DNA of 64,000 nt from Pantoea ananatis LMG 2665 (GCF_000710035.2 NZ_JMJJ01000006.1:496001-560000), one strand, 5' to 3'. Shown: positions 1 to 11,599, counted from the stretch's first letter. Program-made: numbers and translations. The notes: generated by a model from the sequence alone, not told the origin.

Positions 1-76
1 TCGGAACGGAACCGTTGTAGACCTGCATAATCGCGTCGCCTGCTTCACGCGCCAGTTGGCTTATTTGCTCTAACAT
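1..76 (-). CDS. cysQ: 3'(2'),5'-bisphosphate nucleotidase CysQ (N-terminal fragment, runs off window)
   Basis: Only the first 25 codons are present. The protein begins MLEQISQLAREAGDAIMQVY, close to the CysQ N-terminus of enteric bacteria. CysQ is a Mg-dependent, lithium-sensitive inositol-monophosphatase-fold enzyme that removes the 3'-phosphate of PAP formed during sulfate assimilation. A GAGGTGG ribosome-binding site lies at 81-87 just upstream of the ATG (complement of 74-76). The gene is divergent from cpdB, as in E. coli, and the 294-nt interval between them (77-370) must hold both promoters. I saw no other gene there. Confidence 0.9.
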   Translation of the reverse strand, partial: MLEQISQLAREAGDAIMQVYNGSVP

Positions 77-370
77 TTTCCACCTCATGTATGAGAATGC
101 TACGCGTTAACTGTCATACCCGTTGGAATACAGTCTAGCAGCTTCACGTTCATCTCTGATTTCAGGCAAACATTCTGAATCATTTTTCAGGTATATCAAC
201 ATAATAGAAAAAAATGGCAACGATATCCTTTTACAGAGCCTGCAACGCGTTTCGCCCGACCCCAGCGTGCGGCTGACTCAAAACGTTATCTTCATCACGA
301 TTTAATCTGCCCTTTCATCAGAGTTTTACATTATTTTTGTAGCCTTGATCTATTAGCTTTGGGAGCGAGC

Positions 371-2311
371 ATGTTTAAGGCGGGAATGATGTTACTGGCG
401 TTGAGCGTTTCAGTTGCAGCACAGGGAGCCACCGTGGATTTACGCGTGCTGGAAACGACCGATCTGCACAGCAATATAATGGACTTCGACTACTACAAAG
501 ATACGCCCACGGAAAAATATGGTCTGGTGCGCACCGCCTCGTTAATCCATGCGGCGCGTCAGGAAGCCACCAACAGCGTTTTGGTAGACAATGGCGATCT
601 TATTCAGGGCAGCCCGCTGGGCGACTATATGGCCGCAAAAGGGCTCAAACAGGGCGACATCCATCCTGTCTATAAAGCCATGAATACGCTTGATTACAGC
701 GTCGGTACGTTGGGCAACCATGAGTTTAACTACGGCCTGCCGTACCTGCAAAAAGCGCTGGCTGGCGCGCGCTTCCCCTATGTGAATGCGAACGTTATCG
801 ATCTGAAAAGCGGTAAGCCTCTGTTTACGCCCTACCTGATTAAACCGACCCGCGTGACCGATCGTGAGGGTAAAACACATACCCTGCAGGTGGGCTATAT
901 CGGCTTTGTCCCGCCGCAAATTATGGTGTGGGATAAAGCCAACCTGCACGACAAGGTGCGGGTGGATGACATCACAGAAACCGCACGTCGCTATGTCCCA
1001 GAGATGCGCGCTAAAGGCGCGGATGTCGTTATTGCCCTTGCCCACTCCGGTCTGAGTAGCGAACCTTATCAGGCCATGGCTGAAAATTCTGTTTATTACC
1101 TCAGCGAGGTCGCAGGCATTGATGCCATTATGTTTGGCCATGCGCACGCCGTTTTCCCAGGCAAGGAGTTTGCACGGATTAAAGGTGCGGATATTGAGAA
1201 AGGAACCCTTAACGGTATTCCTGCGGTGATGCCGGGCATGTGGGGCGATCATCTGGGCGTGGTGGATCTGGCGCTGAGCAACGCAGGTGGCCGCTGGCAC
1301 GTTACTCAAGGCACCGCACAGGCGCGCCCTGTCTATGACACCGCAAACAAGACATCGCTGGCCGCAGAAGATCCGGCACTGGTTAACGTCCTGAAAGACG
1401 ATCACCATGCCACCCGCGAGTTTGTCGCTCAGCCCATCGGAAAATCCGCCGACGTGATGTACAGCTACCTGTCGCTGGTTCAGGACGATCCCACCGTTCA
1501 GATTGTGAATAACGCTCAGCGCGCCTACGTGGAGCATTTTATTCAGGGCGATCCCGATCTGGCGACGCTGCCGGTGCTGTCGGCCGCTGCGCCGTTTAAA
1601 GCCGGTGGACGTAAGAACGATCCTGCCAGCTACGTGGAAGTGGAGAAAGGTGACCTGACGTTCCGAAATGCGGCGGATCTTTATCTCTATCCCAATACGC
1701 TGGTGGTGATGAAAGTGAGCGGCGAGCAGGTAAAAGAGTGGCTGGAATGCTCCGCAGGCCAGTTTAATCAGATCGATCCGACCAGCACCCGTACGCAATC
1801 GTTAATTAACTGGAATTTCCGCACCTATAACTTCGACGTGATCGACGGTGTGAGTTACCAGATTGATGTGACACAGCCGGCCCGTTATGACGAAGAGTGC
1901 CAACTGATTCATCCTGATGCCTCACGTGTTAAGGATCTTCGCTGGCAGGGGCAACCCATCGATCCTAAAGCAACCTTCCTGGTGGCGACCAATAACTACC
2001 GGGCCTACAGCGGTAAATTCGCGGGTACGGGCGACAAGTACATTGCTTTTGCCTCACCGGATGAAAACCGCTCAATCCTGGCGGCCTATATCAGCGCAGA
2101 AACCAAAAAGCAGGGGGAAGTGCGCCCTCAGGCTGACAATAACTGGCGGCTGGCGACGATCAAGGCTGCACAGCCTCTTGATATTCGCTTTGAAACCGCG
2201 CCCGGTGATAAAGCCACGCACTTTATTCAACAGCATGCGCAGTATCCAATGAAGGCAACAGGGAATGACGAGACGGGATTTGCTCTCTGGCAGGTAAATT
2301 TACAGCAGTAA
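371..2311 (+). CDS. cpdB: Periplasmic 2',3'-cyclic-nucleotide 2'-phosphodiesterase / 3'-nucleotidase
   Basis: This bifunctional periplasmic enzyme opens 2',3'-cyclic nucleotides and removes the 3'-phosphate, so that nucleotides from RNA breakdown can be salvaged. The ATG at 371 is preferred over an upstream TTG at 359 because GGGAG sits at 361-365, and it gives 646 aa, about the E. coli length (647). Residues 1-20 form a Sec signal peptide ending near AAQGA. The calcineurin-like metallophosphatase domain follows, with TDLHSN (first metal-binding Asp and His), the GNHEFNYG motif and a HAHAVF motif. The second half is the 5'-nucleotidase C-terminal substrate-binding domain. It is convergent with fklB across a GC hairpin. 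No defects were seen. Confidence 0.97.
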   Translation: MFKAGMMLLALSVSVAAQGATVDLRVLETTDLHSNIMDFDYYKDTPTEKYGLVRTASLIHAARQEATNSVLVDNGDLIQGSPLGDYMAAKGLKQGDIHPVYKAMNTLDYSVGTLGNHEFNYGLPYLQKALAGARFPYVNANVIDLKSGKPLFTPYLIKPTRVTDREGKTHTLQVGYIGFVPPQIMVWDKANLHDKVRVDDITETARRYVPEMRAKGADVVIALAHSGLSSEPYQAMAENSVYYLSEVAGIDAIMFGHAHAVFPGKEFARIKGADIEKGTLNGIPAVMPGMWGDHLGVVDLALSNAGGRWHVTQGTAQARPVYDTANKTSLAAEDPALVNVLKDDHHATREFVAQPIGKSADVMYSYLSLVQDDPTVQIVNNAQRAYVEHFIQGDPDLATLPVLSAAAPFKAGGRKNDPASYVEVEKGDLTFRNAADLYLYPNTLVVMKVSGEQVKEWLECSAGQFNQIDPTSTRTQSLINWNFRTYNFDVIDGVSYQIDVTQPARYDEECQLIHPDASRVKDLRWQGQPIDPKATFLVATNNYRAYSGKFAGTGDKYIAFASPDENRSILAAYISAETKKQGEVRPQADNNWRLATIKAAQPLDIRFETAPGDKATHFIQQHAQYPMKATGNDETGFALWQVNLQQ

Positions 2312-2318
2312 GAGGGCT

Positions 2319-2345
2319 AAGGGCGGCATCGCGCCGCCCTTTTAT
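2319..2345 (+). terminator. Intrinsic terminator after cpdB
   Basis: GGGCGGC (2321-2327) pairs with GCCGCCC (2333-2339) around a 5-nt loop and is followed by TTTTAT. It sits in the 36-nt gap between convergent cpdB and fklB. The U-tract is present only in the plus-strand direction, so it mainly serves cpdB. Confidence 0.8.
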
Positions 2346-2347
2346 CC

Positions 2348-2968
2348 TTACAGGATTTCCAGCAGCTCAACTTCAAAAATCAGGGTGCTGAATGGCGGGA
2401 TGGACGCACCCGCACCGCGCTCGCCGTAAGCGAGGTTGTGTGGAATAACCAGTTCCCATTTGGAACCCACCGGCATCAGCGTCAGCGCTTCGATCCAGCC
2501 CGCAATCACGCCGGTAACCGGGAATTCAGCCGGTTCGCCGCGAGCGACTGAGCTGTCAAAGACGGTGCCGTCGATCAGTTTACCGGTGTAATGCACGCGT
2601 ACGCGGTCCTGGCGCGATGGAATCGGACCTTCCCCCTGCGTCATCACGCTGAACTGTAAACCTGACTCGGTGCTGCTGACGCCTTCGCGCTGGGCATGGT
2701 CCTGCAGGAAAGCCTGGCCTTCTGCGGCCATCGCTTCCACGCGCTCACGACGCACGCTTTCCGCACGCTCATGGACTTCACGCAGCGCGCGATGGACCAC
2801 ATCAACAGGCACCGCGGGTGAGTTCCCTTCCAGCGCGTCGCGCAGGCCCGCGAGCAGTGCTTCTGGCTGCAGCCCCTGCAGACCAGACTCCAGCAGCTGC
2901 TGGCCAACCTGTAAACCAATACCGTAACTTGCTTGTGCTTCGACGCTGTCGAAAGAAGGGGTAGTCAT
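2348..2968 (-). CDS. fklB: FKBP-type peptidyl-prolyl cis-trans isomerase FklB (FKBP22)
   Basis: This is a cytoplasmic dimeric prolyl isomerase. The start at 2968 gives [20 protein letters not shown] and 206 aa, the same length as E. coli FklB; the frame is open further upstream, but that extension looks non-coding. The N-terminal half (about residues 5-100) is the helical dimerisation domain. The C-terminal half (about 110-206) is the FK506-binding domain with [39 protein letters not shown] and the terminal FEVELLEIL. Monocistronic, with a GAACGAAG-type ribosome-binding region just upstream of the start. Confidence 0.97.
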   Translation of the reverse strand: MTTPSFDSVEAQASYGIGLQVGQQLLESGLQGLQPEALLAGLRDALEGNSPAVPVDVVHRALREVHERAESVRRERVEAMAAEGQAFLQDHAQREGVSSTESGLQFSVMTQGEGPIPSRQDRVRVHYTGKLIDGTVFDSSVARGEPAEFPVTGVIAGWIEALTLMPVGSKWELVIPHNLAYGERGAGASIPPFSTLIFEVELLEIL

Positions 2969-3188
2969 CTTCGTTCCTTTCACTCTCGGATATAGTAAGA
3001 CGGGCAGCATAGCAGCGCAGGCCGCTGGCGTAAAATCCACAGCGCCGCAGATGACTTTTGCTGGCGAAAGAGAAACAATACGCAGGTCAAATTTATCAAT
3101 GCTGGCAGGCACTTCGCGTCCACATTGCCCATACTGTATAAGTGACAAGTTTTTCCTTGTCAGTGGCACTATAAGAAAGAGAGAAAAT

Positions 3189-3854
3189 ATGGGCCAGATT
3201 GCCCCTCGTCGCCGCAGGACGCACGCACTGCGTATTTTAACCCGGTTACAGGCCTGGCTGCCGCAACGAACGCGGCCGCAAGGTGCCGGAGCGGAGGAAC
3301 CTGATATGCCTTCAAACGTCTCGTCTCGCCTGCCTCACTGGCTTTATCGAATCTGGCATTTCACAGACGATATCCGCTGGATGGACCCGCTGCCGGCTTT
3401 CCACCGTCGTGGGATCGTGCTCGCTTTACTCATCCTGCTGCTGGCCTTTCTCTGGCCGTCCAGCACGCCACAGTATCCGGTAGAACGGCCTGTGACGCCT
3501 TCGGCAGAAAAAGAGGTGCCGATGCAGGCGGACATCTACAATAACAAACCGGCTCAATCCGCGTCTCAGCCAGAGGCAAAGGCCGATTCTCAGGGTGACT
3601 GGCATAGCTACCAGATTGCGTCCGGGCAGACGCTCGCGCAGCTGTTCCGCGACAATAATCTTCCGGTGAATGACGTCTTTGCGATGGCGCGCGTCGAAGG
3701 TAACGATCAGCCGCTCAGCACATTAAAAGAGGGCCAGCAGGTGAAAATCCGTCGGGATGCAAAAGGCGTCGTGACAGGTTTAACGCTGGATGGCGCGAAC
3801 GGCCCGGTGCTGTTTACCCGCCAGCCGGACGGCAGCTTTTTACGGGTAGAATAA
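3189..3854 (+). CDS. ytfB: OapA/LysM-like family cell-division-associated membrane protein YtfB
   Basis: The protein resembles E. coli YtfB, an inner-membrane protein with a periplasmic opacity-associated-protein-A (LysM-like) domain implicated in cell division and adhesion. It has a cytoplasmic N-terminus, a [12 protein letters not shown] motif, one membrane helix ([12 protein letters not shown]), a Gln/Pro/Ala-rich linker, and a C-terminal domain running from [15 protein letters not shown] to the terminal [14 protein letters not shown]. The start is uncertain. The ATG at 3189 (221 aa, Arg-rich N-terminus, weak purine-rich ribosome site) is listed. An ATG at 3306 (182 aa) has a far better GGAGGA site at 3293-3298 and begins nearer the E. 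coli N-terminus. Divergent from fklB; ends 15 nt before the transporter pseudogene. Confidence 0.85.
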   Translation: MGQIAPRRRRTHALRILTRLQAWLPQRTRPQGAGAEEPDMPSNVSSRLPHWLYRIWHFTDDIRWMDPLPAFHRRGIVLALLILLLAFLWPSSTPQYPVERPVTPSAEKEVPMQADIYNNKPAQSASQPEAKADSQGDWHSYQIASGQTLAQLFRDNNLPVNDVFAMARVEGNDQPLSTLKEGQQVKIRRDAKGVVTGLTLDGANGPVLFTRQPDGSFLRVE

Positions 3855-3869
3855 GCGATAACCGGTGGC

Positions 3870-4852
3870 TCACGTCACCGGCTGTCCGTTATCCCGCTTT
3901 TTGATTTTATTGACCAGCACGATCCCCGAACAGACCAGCAGCAGGGCAAGCAGATACTTGATGCCCAACATATCTTCACCCTGGAAAACGGCGAAGAGCA
4001 CCGTGCCTGCTACAGGCATCACGACGTTAAACGGCGCAATCATGCTGACGCGGTTATATTTCAGCAGCACGCTCCACAAGGCAAAGGTCACTGACGAGAT
4101 CAGCGTCAGATAACCCAACACCGCCCCAGCACCGATACTGTTGATCTGCAGCGTCTCACTCGCCAGGCCACCGCCCATTACCATGACGCCCCTGCCCAGA
4201 GCCAACTGCCAGCCGGTCATCACCCTCGGATCGATAGTGTGAGAAATGCGTTTTCCCTATCGCGTGGCGGCAGAGAGGAGAAACGCGGCCAGCACCACGA
4301 AGCCGTTACCCTGCCAGACAAACTGAAAATCACTCAGTCTACTTTCGAGGTTGACCAGCATCACGCCGCTAAAACCCAGAAGGCAGCCAGGCGATTTGTT
4401 GTCACTGAGCCTGTCATTTTGATAGATAAAATGCGCCAGCATGATGCTAAAAAATGTGTCCGTGGCGTTCATGATCGACCCTTTTACCCCTGTGGTAAAC
4501 GCGAGCCCGATTTAGAAAAACGTGTATTGAAGGGCGGTTTGCATGCTACCCAACAGGGCAAGCTGACTAAACTGGCGGGGGGATAAACGGTAAACCGGTT
4601 TGCGCTGCACCAGGGCAAAAAGAAACAATATCAGCCCCGCTAACAAAAAACGATAACCGGCAAAAACTACTTTCGAGGCAATATCGTCTGGGCGATTCGA
4701 TACAGCGCGTATCCGCTTTTGATCGCGGGGTAAGAACGTCCCCAGAGCAAACAGCACCGCGTTGCGCAGGCAAAAACCCCATTTCGACGGGTGAACACGG
4801 ACTCGACAGAAGGATATGCATGGGCGTAGCCAATAATAAAATCGCGTTTCAT
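3870..4852 (-). pseudogene. Decayed EamA/DMT-family transporter (two in-frame stops and one frameshift)
   Basis: Read on the minus strand, one frame from about 4757 to 3870 encodes most of an EamA (drug/metabolite transporter) protein: a first repeat with FAGYRFLLAGLILFLFALVQ, then TDTFFSIMLAHFIYQ and GFSGVMLVN, and a second repeat with RVMTGWQLALG, LISSVTFALWSVLLKYN and a basic C-terminus. That frame is broken by TAA (complement of 4512-4514, where YTFF-stop-IGLAF should read through) and by TAG (complement of 4257-4259, before GKRISHTIDP). The N-terminal part (LLWGRSYPAIKSGYALYRIA) lies in another frame. Joining them needs one extra base in the G run near 4690-4692. The true start is unclear; 4852 is the first ATG of the N-terminal frame. 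An intact copy would have about 300 residues and 10 membrane helices. Substrate unknown. Confidence 0.85.
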
Positions 4853-4917
4853 TTTATATTCAACATGCCCGGAGGAGCCTGAATCTGCAAGACAGAGAAG
4901 GGAATTCTGTTACGTCG

Positions 4918-4954
4918 TTAAAACAAAAACGCCGACACAAGTAGTGTCGGCGTT
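4918..4954 (-). terminator. Terminator of the rpsF-priB-rpsR-rplI operon
   Basis: AACGCCGACAC (4928-4938) and GTGTCGGCGTT (4944-4954) form a perfect 11-bp stem with a 5-nt loop. The run of A on the plus strand at 4918-4929 is a U-rich tail for minus-strand transcripts. It lies 24 nt past the rplI stop. Confidence 0.93.
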
Positions 4955-4977
4955 CAGGTGTGGCAGGTAACTAAAAA

Positions 4978-5439
<462 letters not shown>

Positions 5440-5465
5440 TTAAAGTCGTTAATGGACAACAGCCG

Positions 5466-6015
<550 letters not shown>

Positions 6016-6021
6016 GATGGA

Positions 6022-6500
<479 letters not shown>

Positions 6501-6690
6501 TCACCGTAATGACACACACCTCTGAATGCAGCTGAAAAATTGACGCGTAATCATACTGGCGGCAACGCACAAACTCAAGCGGGGATTTCATTTAAATTGT
6601 CGGGAGACGCCCGCTTTCCGCCCTTGTGTGCGGAAAGCGGGAATGCAGAGGCAAACAGAGGCTGAAACGGAAGGCGCTGTCGTTTACGGG

Positions 6691-7440
6691 CTAGAGTTGG
6701 CGCTTAAAAAAGCTGACCAGCGCCGTCAGGCCCGACGGCGTAATTTTGTGTCCGATATGCTTTTCGGACAACGAAACAAGATGGGTATCCAGCCTCTGCT
6801 CATGCAGAGCCCGTTCCAGCCGCTGGGTTTCTGCGAAAGGGACGACCTCATCGGCCTCACCGTGCCATAGCAGGAGGGGGCGGTCCGCGAGATTATGTAG
6901 CCGGGCAGCGGGATCGTAATCCGCCAGCGGCGCCATCCGTTTTGTGAACTGTGCCTGCTGTTCCGGGCCCGTTACAGTGACAGGCGGGAACAGCGTGTGG
7001 CTGAGTTGCATAAAATAGCCGGACCCCATCATGCAGGCGACGCTGTGAATATGCGCATAGCGCGCCATCACCCCTAACGCCGTCATTCCGCCCATTGAGG
7101 CCCCGGCGACGGCAAGACGGTCGCCGGCAATCAGGTCATCAGCGCGTAACGCGCCCTCTATCAACGGGAATTCATCAATGTTTTGTTTGAGGATGTCCCA
7201 AAAATGGCTAAACCGCGCGTCGGCATCGCCGTTATAGCGTGCGCCATGCATATCGGCGTCGGGCATCAGGGTACGAAACCCCGCCTGGGCCAGGGCCACC
7301 GCAAAGTAGGCATAAACCTCTTTCGACGAGGTAAAGCCATGATAAAACACGACCGTTGGCAGCCGCTGCTGGCGCTGGCCTGCGGGTGCTGCATGCAAAC
7401 ATTCAATACCTGCCAGCCTTTCCGTGGTGAGTTCAATCAT
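6691..7440 (-). CDS. yjfP: Alpha/beta-hydrolase esterase YjfP
   Basis: This 249-residue protein matches the E. coli YjfP carboxylesterase in length and motifs. It has VVFYHGFTSSKE (oxyanion loop), the nucleophile elbow GASMGG (Ser about residue 115), PLLLWHGEADEVVP (catalytic Asp region), and a His near HIGHKITPSGL for the triad. It is likely cytoplasmic, since no signal peptide is seen. It hydrolyses short acyl esters in E. coli; the physiological substrate is unknown. It stands alone, divergent from the chemoreceptor gene, with 156 nt between them, and is separated from rpsF by 273 nt that hold the rpsF leader and promoter. Confidence 0.9.
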   Translation of the reverse strand: MIELTTERLAGIECLHAAPAGQRQQRLPTVVFYHGFTSSKEVYAYFAVALAQAGFRTLMPDADMHGARYNGDADARFSHFWDILKQNIDEFPLIEGALRADDLIAGDRLAVAGASMGGMTALGVMARYAHIHSVACMMGSGYFMQLSHTLFPPVTVTGPEQQAQFTKRMAPLADYDPAARLHNLADRPLLLWHGEADEVVPFAETQRLERALHEQRLDTHLVSLSEKHIGHKITPSGLTALVSFFKRQL

Positions 7441-7596
7441 ATTTTCTCCTGAAGCAGGGGCGGCCTTTAGCGCCTCGCCAACGACGATAACCTGGGTAAT
7501 GGTTTACAACATTACAATAGTAATAATTTCTAAACTAAATATTTCCGCTGCGCTGCCGTTGTTAATGCATATTTGACAAGAAAACAAAGGTAATCT

Positions 7597-9528
7597 ATGA
7601 AACGTTTCTCTCTTAGCAGAACGAGCCTTGGAGTGAAGCTATGCGTCATCACTTCCTTCAGCGTAGGCGTTTTGTTATTGGCGTTAACCCTTATCCAAAG
7701 CCAGAATGCCTCACGCCAGTTGGAAAGTCTTGCCGTCGATGACATGGTTAATCAGGTGCAGGGCATCACCGAGATGGCATCCATGTTTAATGCGACGCTG
7801 ACGCAGGAAGTCGGCAACTATACTCAGCTCTTCGTCAGCTTTTTACCTAAACGCTTCAGCCGCGATGAAACCGCACGTGTTCAGGTCGGCGAATTTTCCA
7901 CACCGACCCTGCGTGCCGGCCTTAAAACCCTTAACCTCGATCAGATCGCCGTCGATGATTTTACGGATCGCACCTCGGCTGTCGCGACGATTTTTGTCCG
8001 CGATGGTGACAATTTTATCCGTATTTCCACGTCCCTGAAGAAACAGGATGGCAGCCGGGCGATCGGTACCCAACTTGATCCTGCCAGCGCCGCCTGGAAA
8101 AGCGTCATGAAGGGGGAAACCTTCCGGGGCCTGGCCACCTTATTCGATCACCGTTACATCACGCAGTATCAACCGATTAAAGACGACAGCGGTGCCGTCA
8201 TCGCGATTCTGTTTGTCGGCGTCCAGATCGATAAGCAGTACGGCCTGATGCGCGAAAAAGTGCTGGCTCGCCGCCTGGGCGACAGCGGGCATTTCTATGT
8301 GCTCAATGGCTCGCCGGGCGCGGCGCAGGGACAATATCTGTTTGATAAACAAAATGAAGGCAAGCGTCCAGACTGGCAGGATAGCGTCATGAAGCAGATG
8401 CTGGCGCAGCCCGAGGGTGTTCAGCAAGTCGAAATCGACGGTGAAACGAAGATGCTCGCCTGGCAACAGCTGCCCGGCTGGAACTGGATTGTGGTCGGTG
8501 AAGTTAATCGTGACAGCCTGCTGGCTCCGGTTATTCACAGCCGAAATCTGTTTCTTATCACCGGCCTGATTCTGGTGTTGCTGTTTGCCCCCTGCTTTGT
8601 CTGGTACAGCCGCCGCGCCATCACGCGACCGTTACAACAGGTTATTCACTTAGCTGAGCAGTATGCCGCCGGCAATTTGCTGGAGCATCTGGACACCACG
8701 CGTCATGACGAAGTGGGTCAGTTGATTAACGCCATTAACGGCATCGGCGAGGGGCTGGAGAAGATTGTTGCCCAGGTTCGCCGCGCCGCGCAGGAGATCA
8801 GTGACGGCACAGATACCATTGCAGCCAGCAGCCACAACATCAGTGAGCAGATTGGCCGCCAGGCCAGCAGCGTTGAAGAAACCTCTGCCAGCATGGAGCA
8901 GTTTGGTGCGACCGTTGAGCACACCGCCGATAGCCTGCGTCAGGCCATGTCGCTGGTCGCGGAGGCTAGCGGTATCGTGAGTAATGGCAACCAGACGGTG
9001 ACGCGCTCGGTCAGCACGATGTCGGCCATTAACGTGTCTTCGCAGAGCATTGCCGAAATTACCCACGTTATCGAGTCCATCGCGTTCCAGACCAATATTT
9101 TGGCCCTGAATGCCGCTGTCGAAGCCGCGCGTGCAGGTGAGCACGGTCGTGGATTTGCCGTAGTGGCAGCCGAAGTGCGTGCGCTGGCACAGCGTTCGGC
9201 ACAGGCGGCAAAAGAGATCGATACGCTGATCGCGACCTCGATACGTCACGTTGCGGAGGGACATACACTGTCGGAGCAAACCCGTGACGCGATGAGCGAT
9301 ATCGTGACGCATATTGAGCAGGTTCAGGCATTAATGGGTGAGATTAACGTTGCTGCACAACAGCAGACGGCGGGCATTGGTCAGGTCAATCTGGCGATGA
9401 ACCAGATAAGCCAGGCTACCCATCAAAACAGTGAACTGGTTGCACAGGCAGAAAACACAGCCCAGAGCCTGAGCGACAAGGGGCATCATTTGACGCAGCT
9501 GGTCAGTGTTTTCTCGATCAAATCGTGA
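7597..9528 (+). CDS. Methyl-accepting chemotaxis protein with periplasmic Cache-type sensor
   Basis: A 643-residue transmembrane chemoreceptor. TM1 is near residues 12-32. A periplasmic domain of about 280 residues follows, with Cache-like motifs ([54 protein letters not shown]). TM2 is about residues 316-338, then HAMP to about 390. The cytoplasmic signalling helices have the hallmark hairpin tip around residues 494-541 ([20 protein letters not shown] and [24 protein letters not shown] sequence). There is no C-terminal CheR/CheB pentapeptide; the chain ends VFSIKS. No che or flagellar genes are nearby, so it is an orphan receptor. The ligand is unknown; Cache domains usually bind small organic acids or amino acids. 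Confidence 0.93.
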   Translation: MKRFSLSRTSLGVKLCVITSFSVGVLLLALTLIQSQNASRQLESLAVDDMVNQVQGITEMASMFNATLTQEVGNYTQLFVSFLPKRFSRDETARVQVGEFSTPTLRAGLKTLNLDQIAVDDFTDRTSAVATIFVRDGDNFIRISTSLKKQDGSRAIGTQLDPASAAWKSVMKGETFRGLATLFDHRYITQYQPIKDDSGAVIAILFVGVQIDKQYGLMREKVLARRLGDSGHFYVLNGSPGAAQGQYLFDKQNEGKRPDWQDSVMKQMLAQPEGVQQVEIDGETKMLAWQQLPGWNWIVVGEVNRDSLLAPVIHSRNLFLITGLILVLLFAPCFVWYSRRAITRPLQQVIHLAEQYAAGNLLEHLDTTRHDEVGQLINAINGIGEGLEKIVAQVRRAAQEISDGTDTIAASSHNISEQIGRQASSVEETSASMEQFGATVEHTADSLRQAMSLVAEASGIVSNGNQTVTRSVSTMSAINVSSQSIAEITHVIESIAFQTNILALNAAVEAARAGEHGRGFAVVAAEVRALAQRSAQAAKEIDTLIATSIRHVAEGHTLSEQTRDAMSDIVTHIEQVQALMGEINVAAQQQTAGIGQVNLAMNQISQATHQNSELVAQAENTAQSLSDKGHHLTQLVSVFSIKS

Positions 9529-9585
9529 AGATAACGGGCGGGTAGCTTACACTTATCCACTTAACCTGACGGCGAGAAATCTGCT

Positions 9586-9912
9586 ATGCGTTACGCTCTG
9601 TTACTGACGTTAAGTTTGTTGTTAAGTGGCTGCTCGCTGTTCCAGGTGACGCCAAAGGCCCCGCCCGCGCCAACAGGTCACGCGCAGTCTATTACCCGTG
9701 CCCAGAGTGGCGGTTTACCGAAGCTGGGCACCATTAGCGCCAGCGTAAGAGGCTCGCCTGACGACGCGCAGCGTGCCATTGCTGCGCGCGCGAATCAGGC
9801 CGGTGCCGTTTATTATCAGATTTTGATGGTCGACGAAACGGTTACCCCCGGGATCTGGTACACAACTGCCATCCTGTATGGCGCCTCACCTGCCGCTGGC
9901 GCGCGCCAGTAA
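9586..9912 (+). CDS. bsmA: Biofilm/peroxide-resistance lipoprotein BsmA (YhcN/DUF1471 family)
   Basis: The small protein (108 aa) starts MRYALLLTLSLLLSGCSLF: a lipoprotein signal peptide with lipobox LSGC and lipidated Cys16. After a Pro-rich linker comes a DUF1471-like fold (LPKLGTISASVRGSPDDAQRAIAARANQAGAVYYQILMVDE) as in E. coli BsmA/YjfO, linked to biofilm stress and peroxide resistance. It is related at fold level to the YhcN array at 38.4-39.3 kb. Its last 27 nt overlap the end of aidB on the other strand. Confidence 0.85.
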   Translation: MRYALLLTLSLLLSGCSLFQVTPKAPPAPTGHAQSITRAQSGGLPKLGTISASVRGSPDDAQRAIAARANQAGAVYYQILMVDETVTPGIWYTTAILYGASPAAGARQ

Positions 9913-11514
9913 GCGGTCGGTCAGTGGCCCCTCGATTTTGCGCGTGCCGCGCGGGTCGAGCCACTGACTGCACCATGCATCCGCCACTAACGGCTCGGCG
10001 TGCTTCAACAACTGTGCCGCCGTCGCCAGTTGCAGCAGCCTGTCGGTAAGTTCACGGGCCTGCGACTCATCCATTTTGCTCAGGTGCAGAGCCAGCTGTC
10101 GCCAGCTGCGATCGAAATGGCGGTTACAGCCTTTAACGGCGTCAAACGCCTGCCTGAGCATGTCCAGCGTGCCGCTCTGGCGGCCCACCACTCTTAATAC
10201 GTCAAGGCACATCACGTTGCCCGATCCTTCCCAGATACTGTTAACCGGAATATCACGATAGAGGCGAGGCAGTTCGCTGTCTTCGCAATAGCCCACGCCG
10301 CCCAGTATCTCCATGGCCTCAGCGATAAAGGGGGCACCTGCTTTACAGATCACATATTTCGCCGCCGGGGTGAATAACCGGGCGAAGGCGGCTTCATGGA
10401 CGTTGGCGGGAGAAGACCAGGCACGAGCCAGGCGTAGCAGCAGTGCCGTTTGCCCTTCTAACTGCAAGGCCTGACGCGCCAGCACCTGACGCATGATCGG
10501 TTGATCCACCAGAGTTTTGCCCATGACCTGGCGCTGATGTGCGTGGTACAGCGCAACGGAAAACGCCCGGCGCATTTGGCCGTGGCTGCCCAGCGCGCAG
10601 TCAAGACGCGTCATGCCCGCCATTTTCAGGATCAGACGAACGCCTTCGCCCTCTTCGCCCAGCAGCCAGCCGGTCGCATCCCTGAACTCCACCTCACTGC
10701 TGGCGTTGGATCGGTTACCGAGCTTGTCTTTTAACCGCTCAATGACGATGGCATTTCGTGAACCGTCCGGCAGCAGCCGTGGCAGAAAGAAGCAGCTGAG
10801 CCCCTGCTGCGTTTGCGCAAGAATCACATGCGCATCGCTTTGCGGCACAGAGAAAAACCATTTATGCCCGACGATACGATAGGCTTCACCGCTTCCGCGC
10901 CTGTCCAGGGGCTCTGCGCGCGTCGTGTTGGTCAGCACATCGCTGCCGCCCTGCTTTTCAGTCATGCCCATGCCAATCAGCAGACCGCGCTTCTGATCGC
11001 CCGGAACCGCATGCGTGTCGTAACGATCGCTGAGTAAGGGTTCAAGCCAGGACTCAAACCGGGCAGGCAAATAACGCTGTAGTAAAGGGATTGCCGCGTG
11101 GGTCATGGTCACCGGACAGAGCGTTCCGGCCTCAACCTGAGCATGCAAGATAAAGCGTGCCGCACGGGCCACGCTGGCATTTGGCTGTACGTCAGGCTGC
11201 CAGCTGAGGTTATGCAGACGGCTGGCGCAAAGGCCCTGCATCAGTACATGCCAGGCTGGATGAAAGCGGACGTCATCCAGCCTGACGCCGCGTGCATCAT
11301 AACGGTGGAGTTCAGGCGGACTGGCATTGGCGAGCCTGCCCAGCTCCAGCGATTCTGCACTGCCCAACTGCCTGCCGACTGACGCCAGCCACTCGCTGTC
11401 CCAGCCGCCGCCTTCACGCTGCAGTGCGTCACACAGCGGAACATCAGACAGAAACAGATTGCTGTGACTGAGGGGAAAAGGTTGGTTGAAAACGGTGTGA
11501 GTTGTCCAGGTCAT
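9886..11514 (-). CDS. aidB: Acyl-CoA dehydrogenase-like DNA-alkylation response protein AidB
   Basis: AidB (542 aa) is a flavoprotein of the acyl-CoA dehydrogenase superfamily that binds DNA and protects it during alkylation stress as part of the Ada response. The protein starts MTWTTHTVFNQPFPLSHSN. It has the middle-domain flavin motifs (GMGMTEKQGGSDVLTNTT and HKWFFSVPQSDA) and the C-terminal helical domain with EAMEILGGVGYCEDSELPR and NSIWEGSGNVMCLDVLR. The E. coli protein is about 541 aa. It is convergent with bsmA, and 3' ends overlap. No Ada box was identified with confidence. Confidence 0.95.
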   Translation of the reverse strand: MTWTTHTVFNQPFPLSHSNLFLSDVPLCDALQREGGGWDSEWLASVGRQLGSAESLELGRLANASPPELHRYDARGVRLDDVRFHPAWHVLMQGLCASRLHNLSWQPDVQPNASVARAARFILHAQVEAGTLCPVTMTHAAIPLLQRYLPARFESWLEPLLSDRYDTHAVPGDQKRGLLIGMGMTEKQGGSDVLTNTTRAEPLDRRGSGEAYRIVGHKWFFSVPQSDAHVILAQTQQGLSCFFLPRLLPDGSRNAIVIERLKDKLGNRSNASSEVEFRDATGWLLGEEGEGVRLILKMAGMTRLDCALGSHGQMRRAFSVALYHAHQRQVMGKTLVDQPIMRQVLARQALQLEGQTALLLRLARAWSSPANVHEAAFARLFTPAAKYVICKAGAPFIAEAMEILGGVGYCEDSELPRLYRDIPVNSIWEGSGNVMCLDVLRVVGRQSGTLDMLRQAFDAVKGCNRHFDRSWRQLALHLSKMDESQARELTDRLLQLATAAQLLKHAEPLVADAWCSQWLDPRGTRKIEGPLTDRLLARASGR

Positions 11515-11599
11515 AACGGCTCCTCGCGGATATCACTCACTCAGTATGTAAGGTGAGCCACCATTATGACCGGACAGAAAGACTAAATTGCGGCAGCGA

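Noticed and set aside
123..305. 60-codon plus-strand reading frame starting at TTG in the cysQ-cpdB gap
   Set aside because: No ribosome-binding site, no resemblance to a family, and it lies in a divergent promoter region.
542..1798. 418-codon minus-strand frame inside cpdB
   Set aside because: It is antisense to a well-conserved gene, and its Ile/His/Arg/Gln-rich product is typical of a shadow frame.
2644..2927. Frames on both strands inside fklB
   Set aside because: Overlap the confident fklB gene and have no homology.
3865..4586. Plus-strand frames over the EamA pseudogene
   Set aside because: They are antisense to the decayed transporter and encode no recognisable protein.
7531..7563. 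Possible sigma-28 promoter before the chemoreceptor (TAAA and GCCG elements)
   Set aside because: The spacing between the two elements is wrong (about 21 nt between TAAA and GCCG, not 15), so it does not fit the flagellar consensus.
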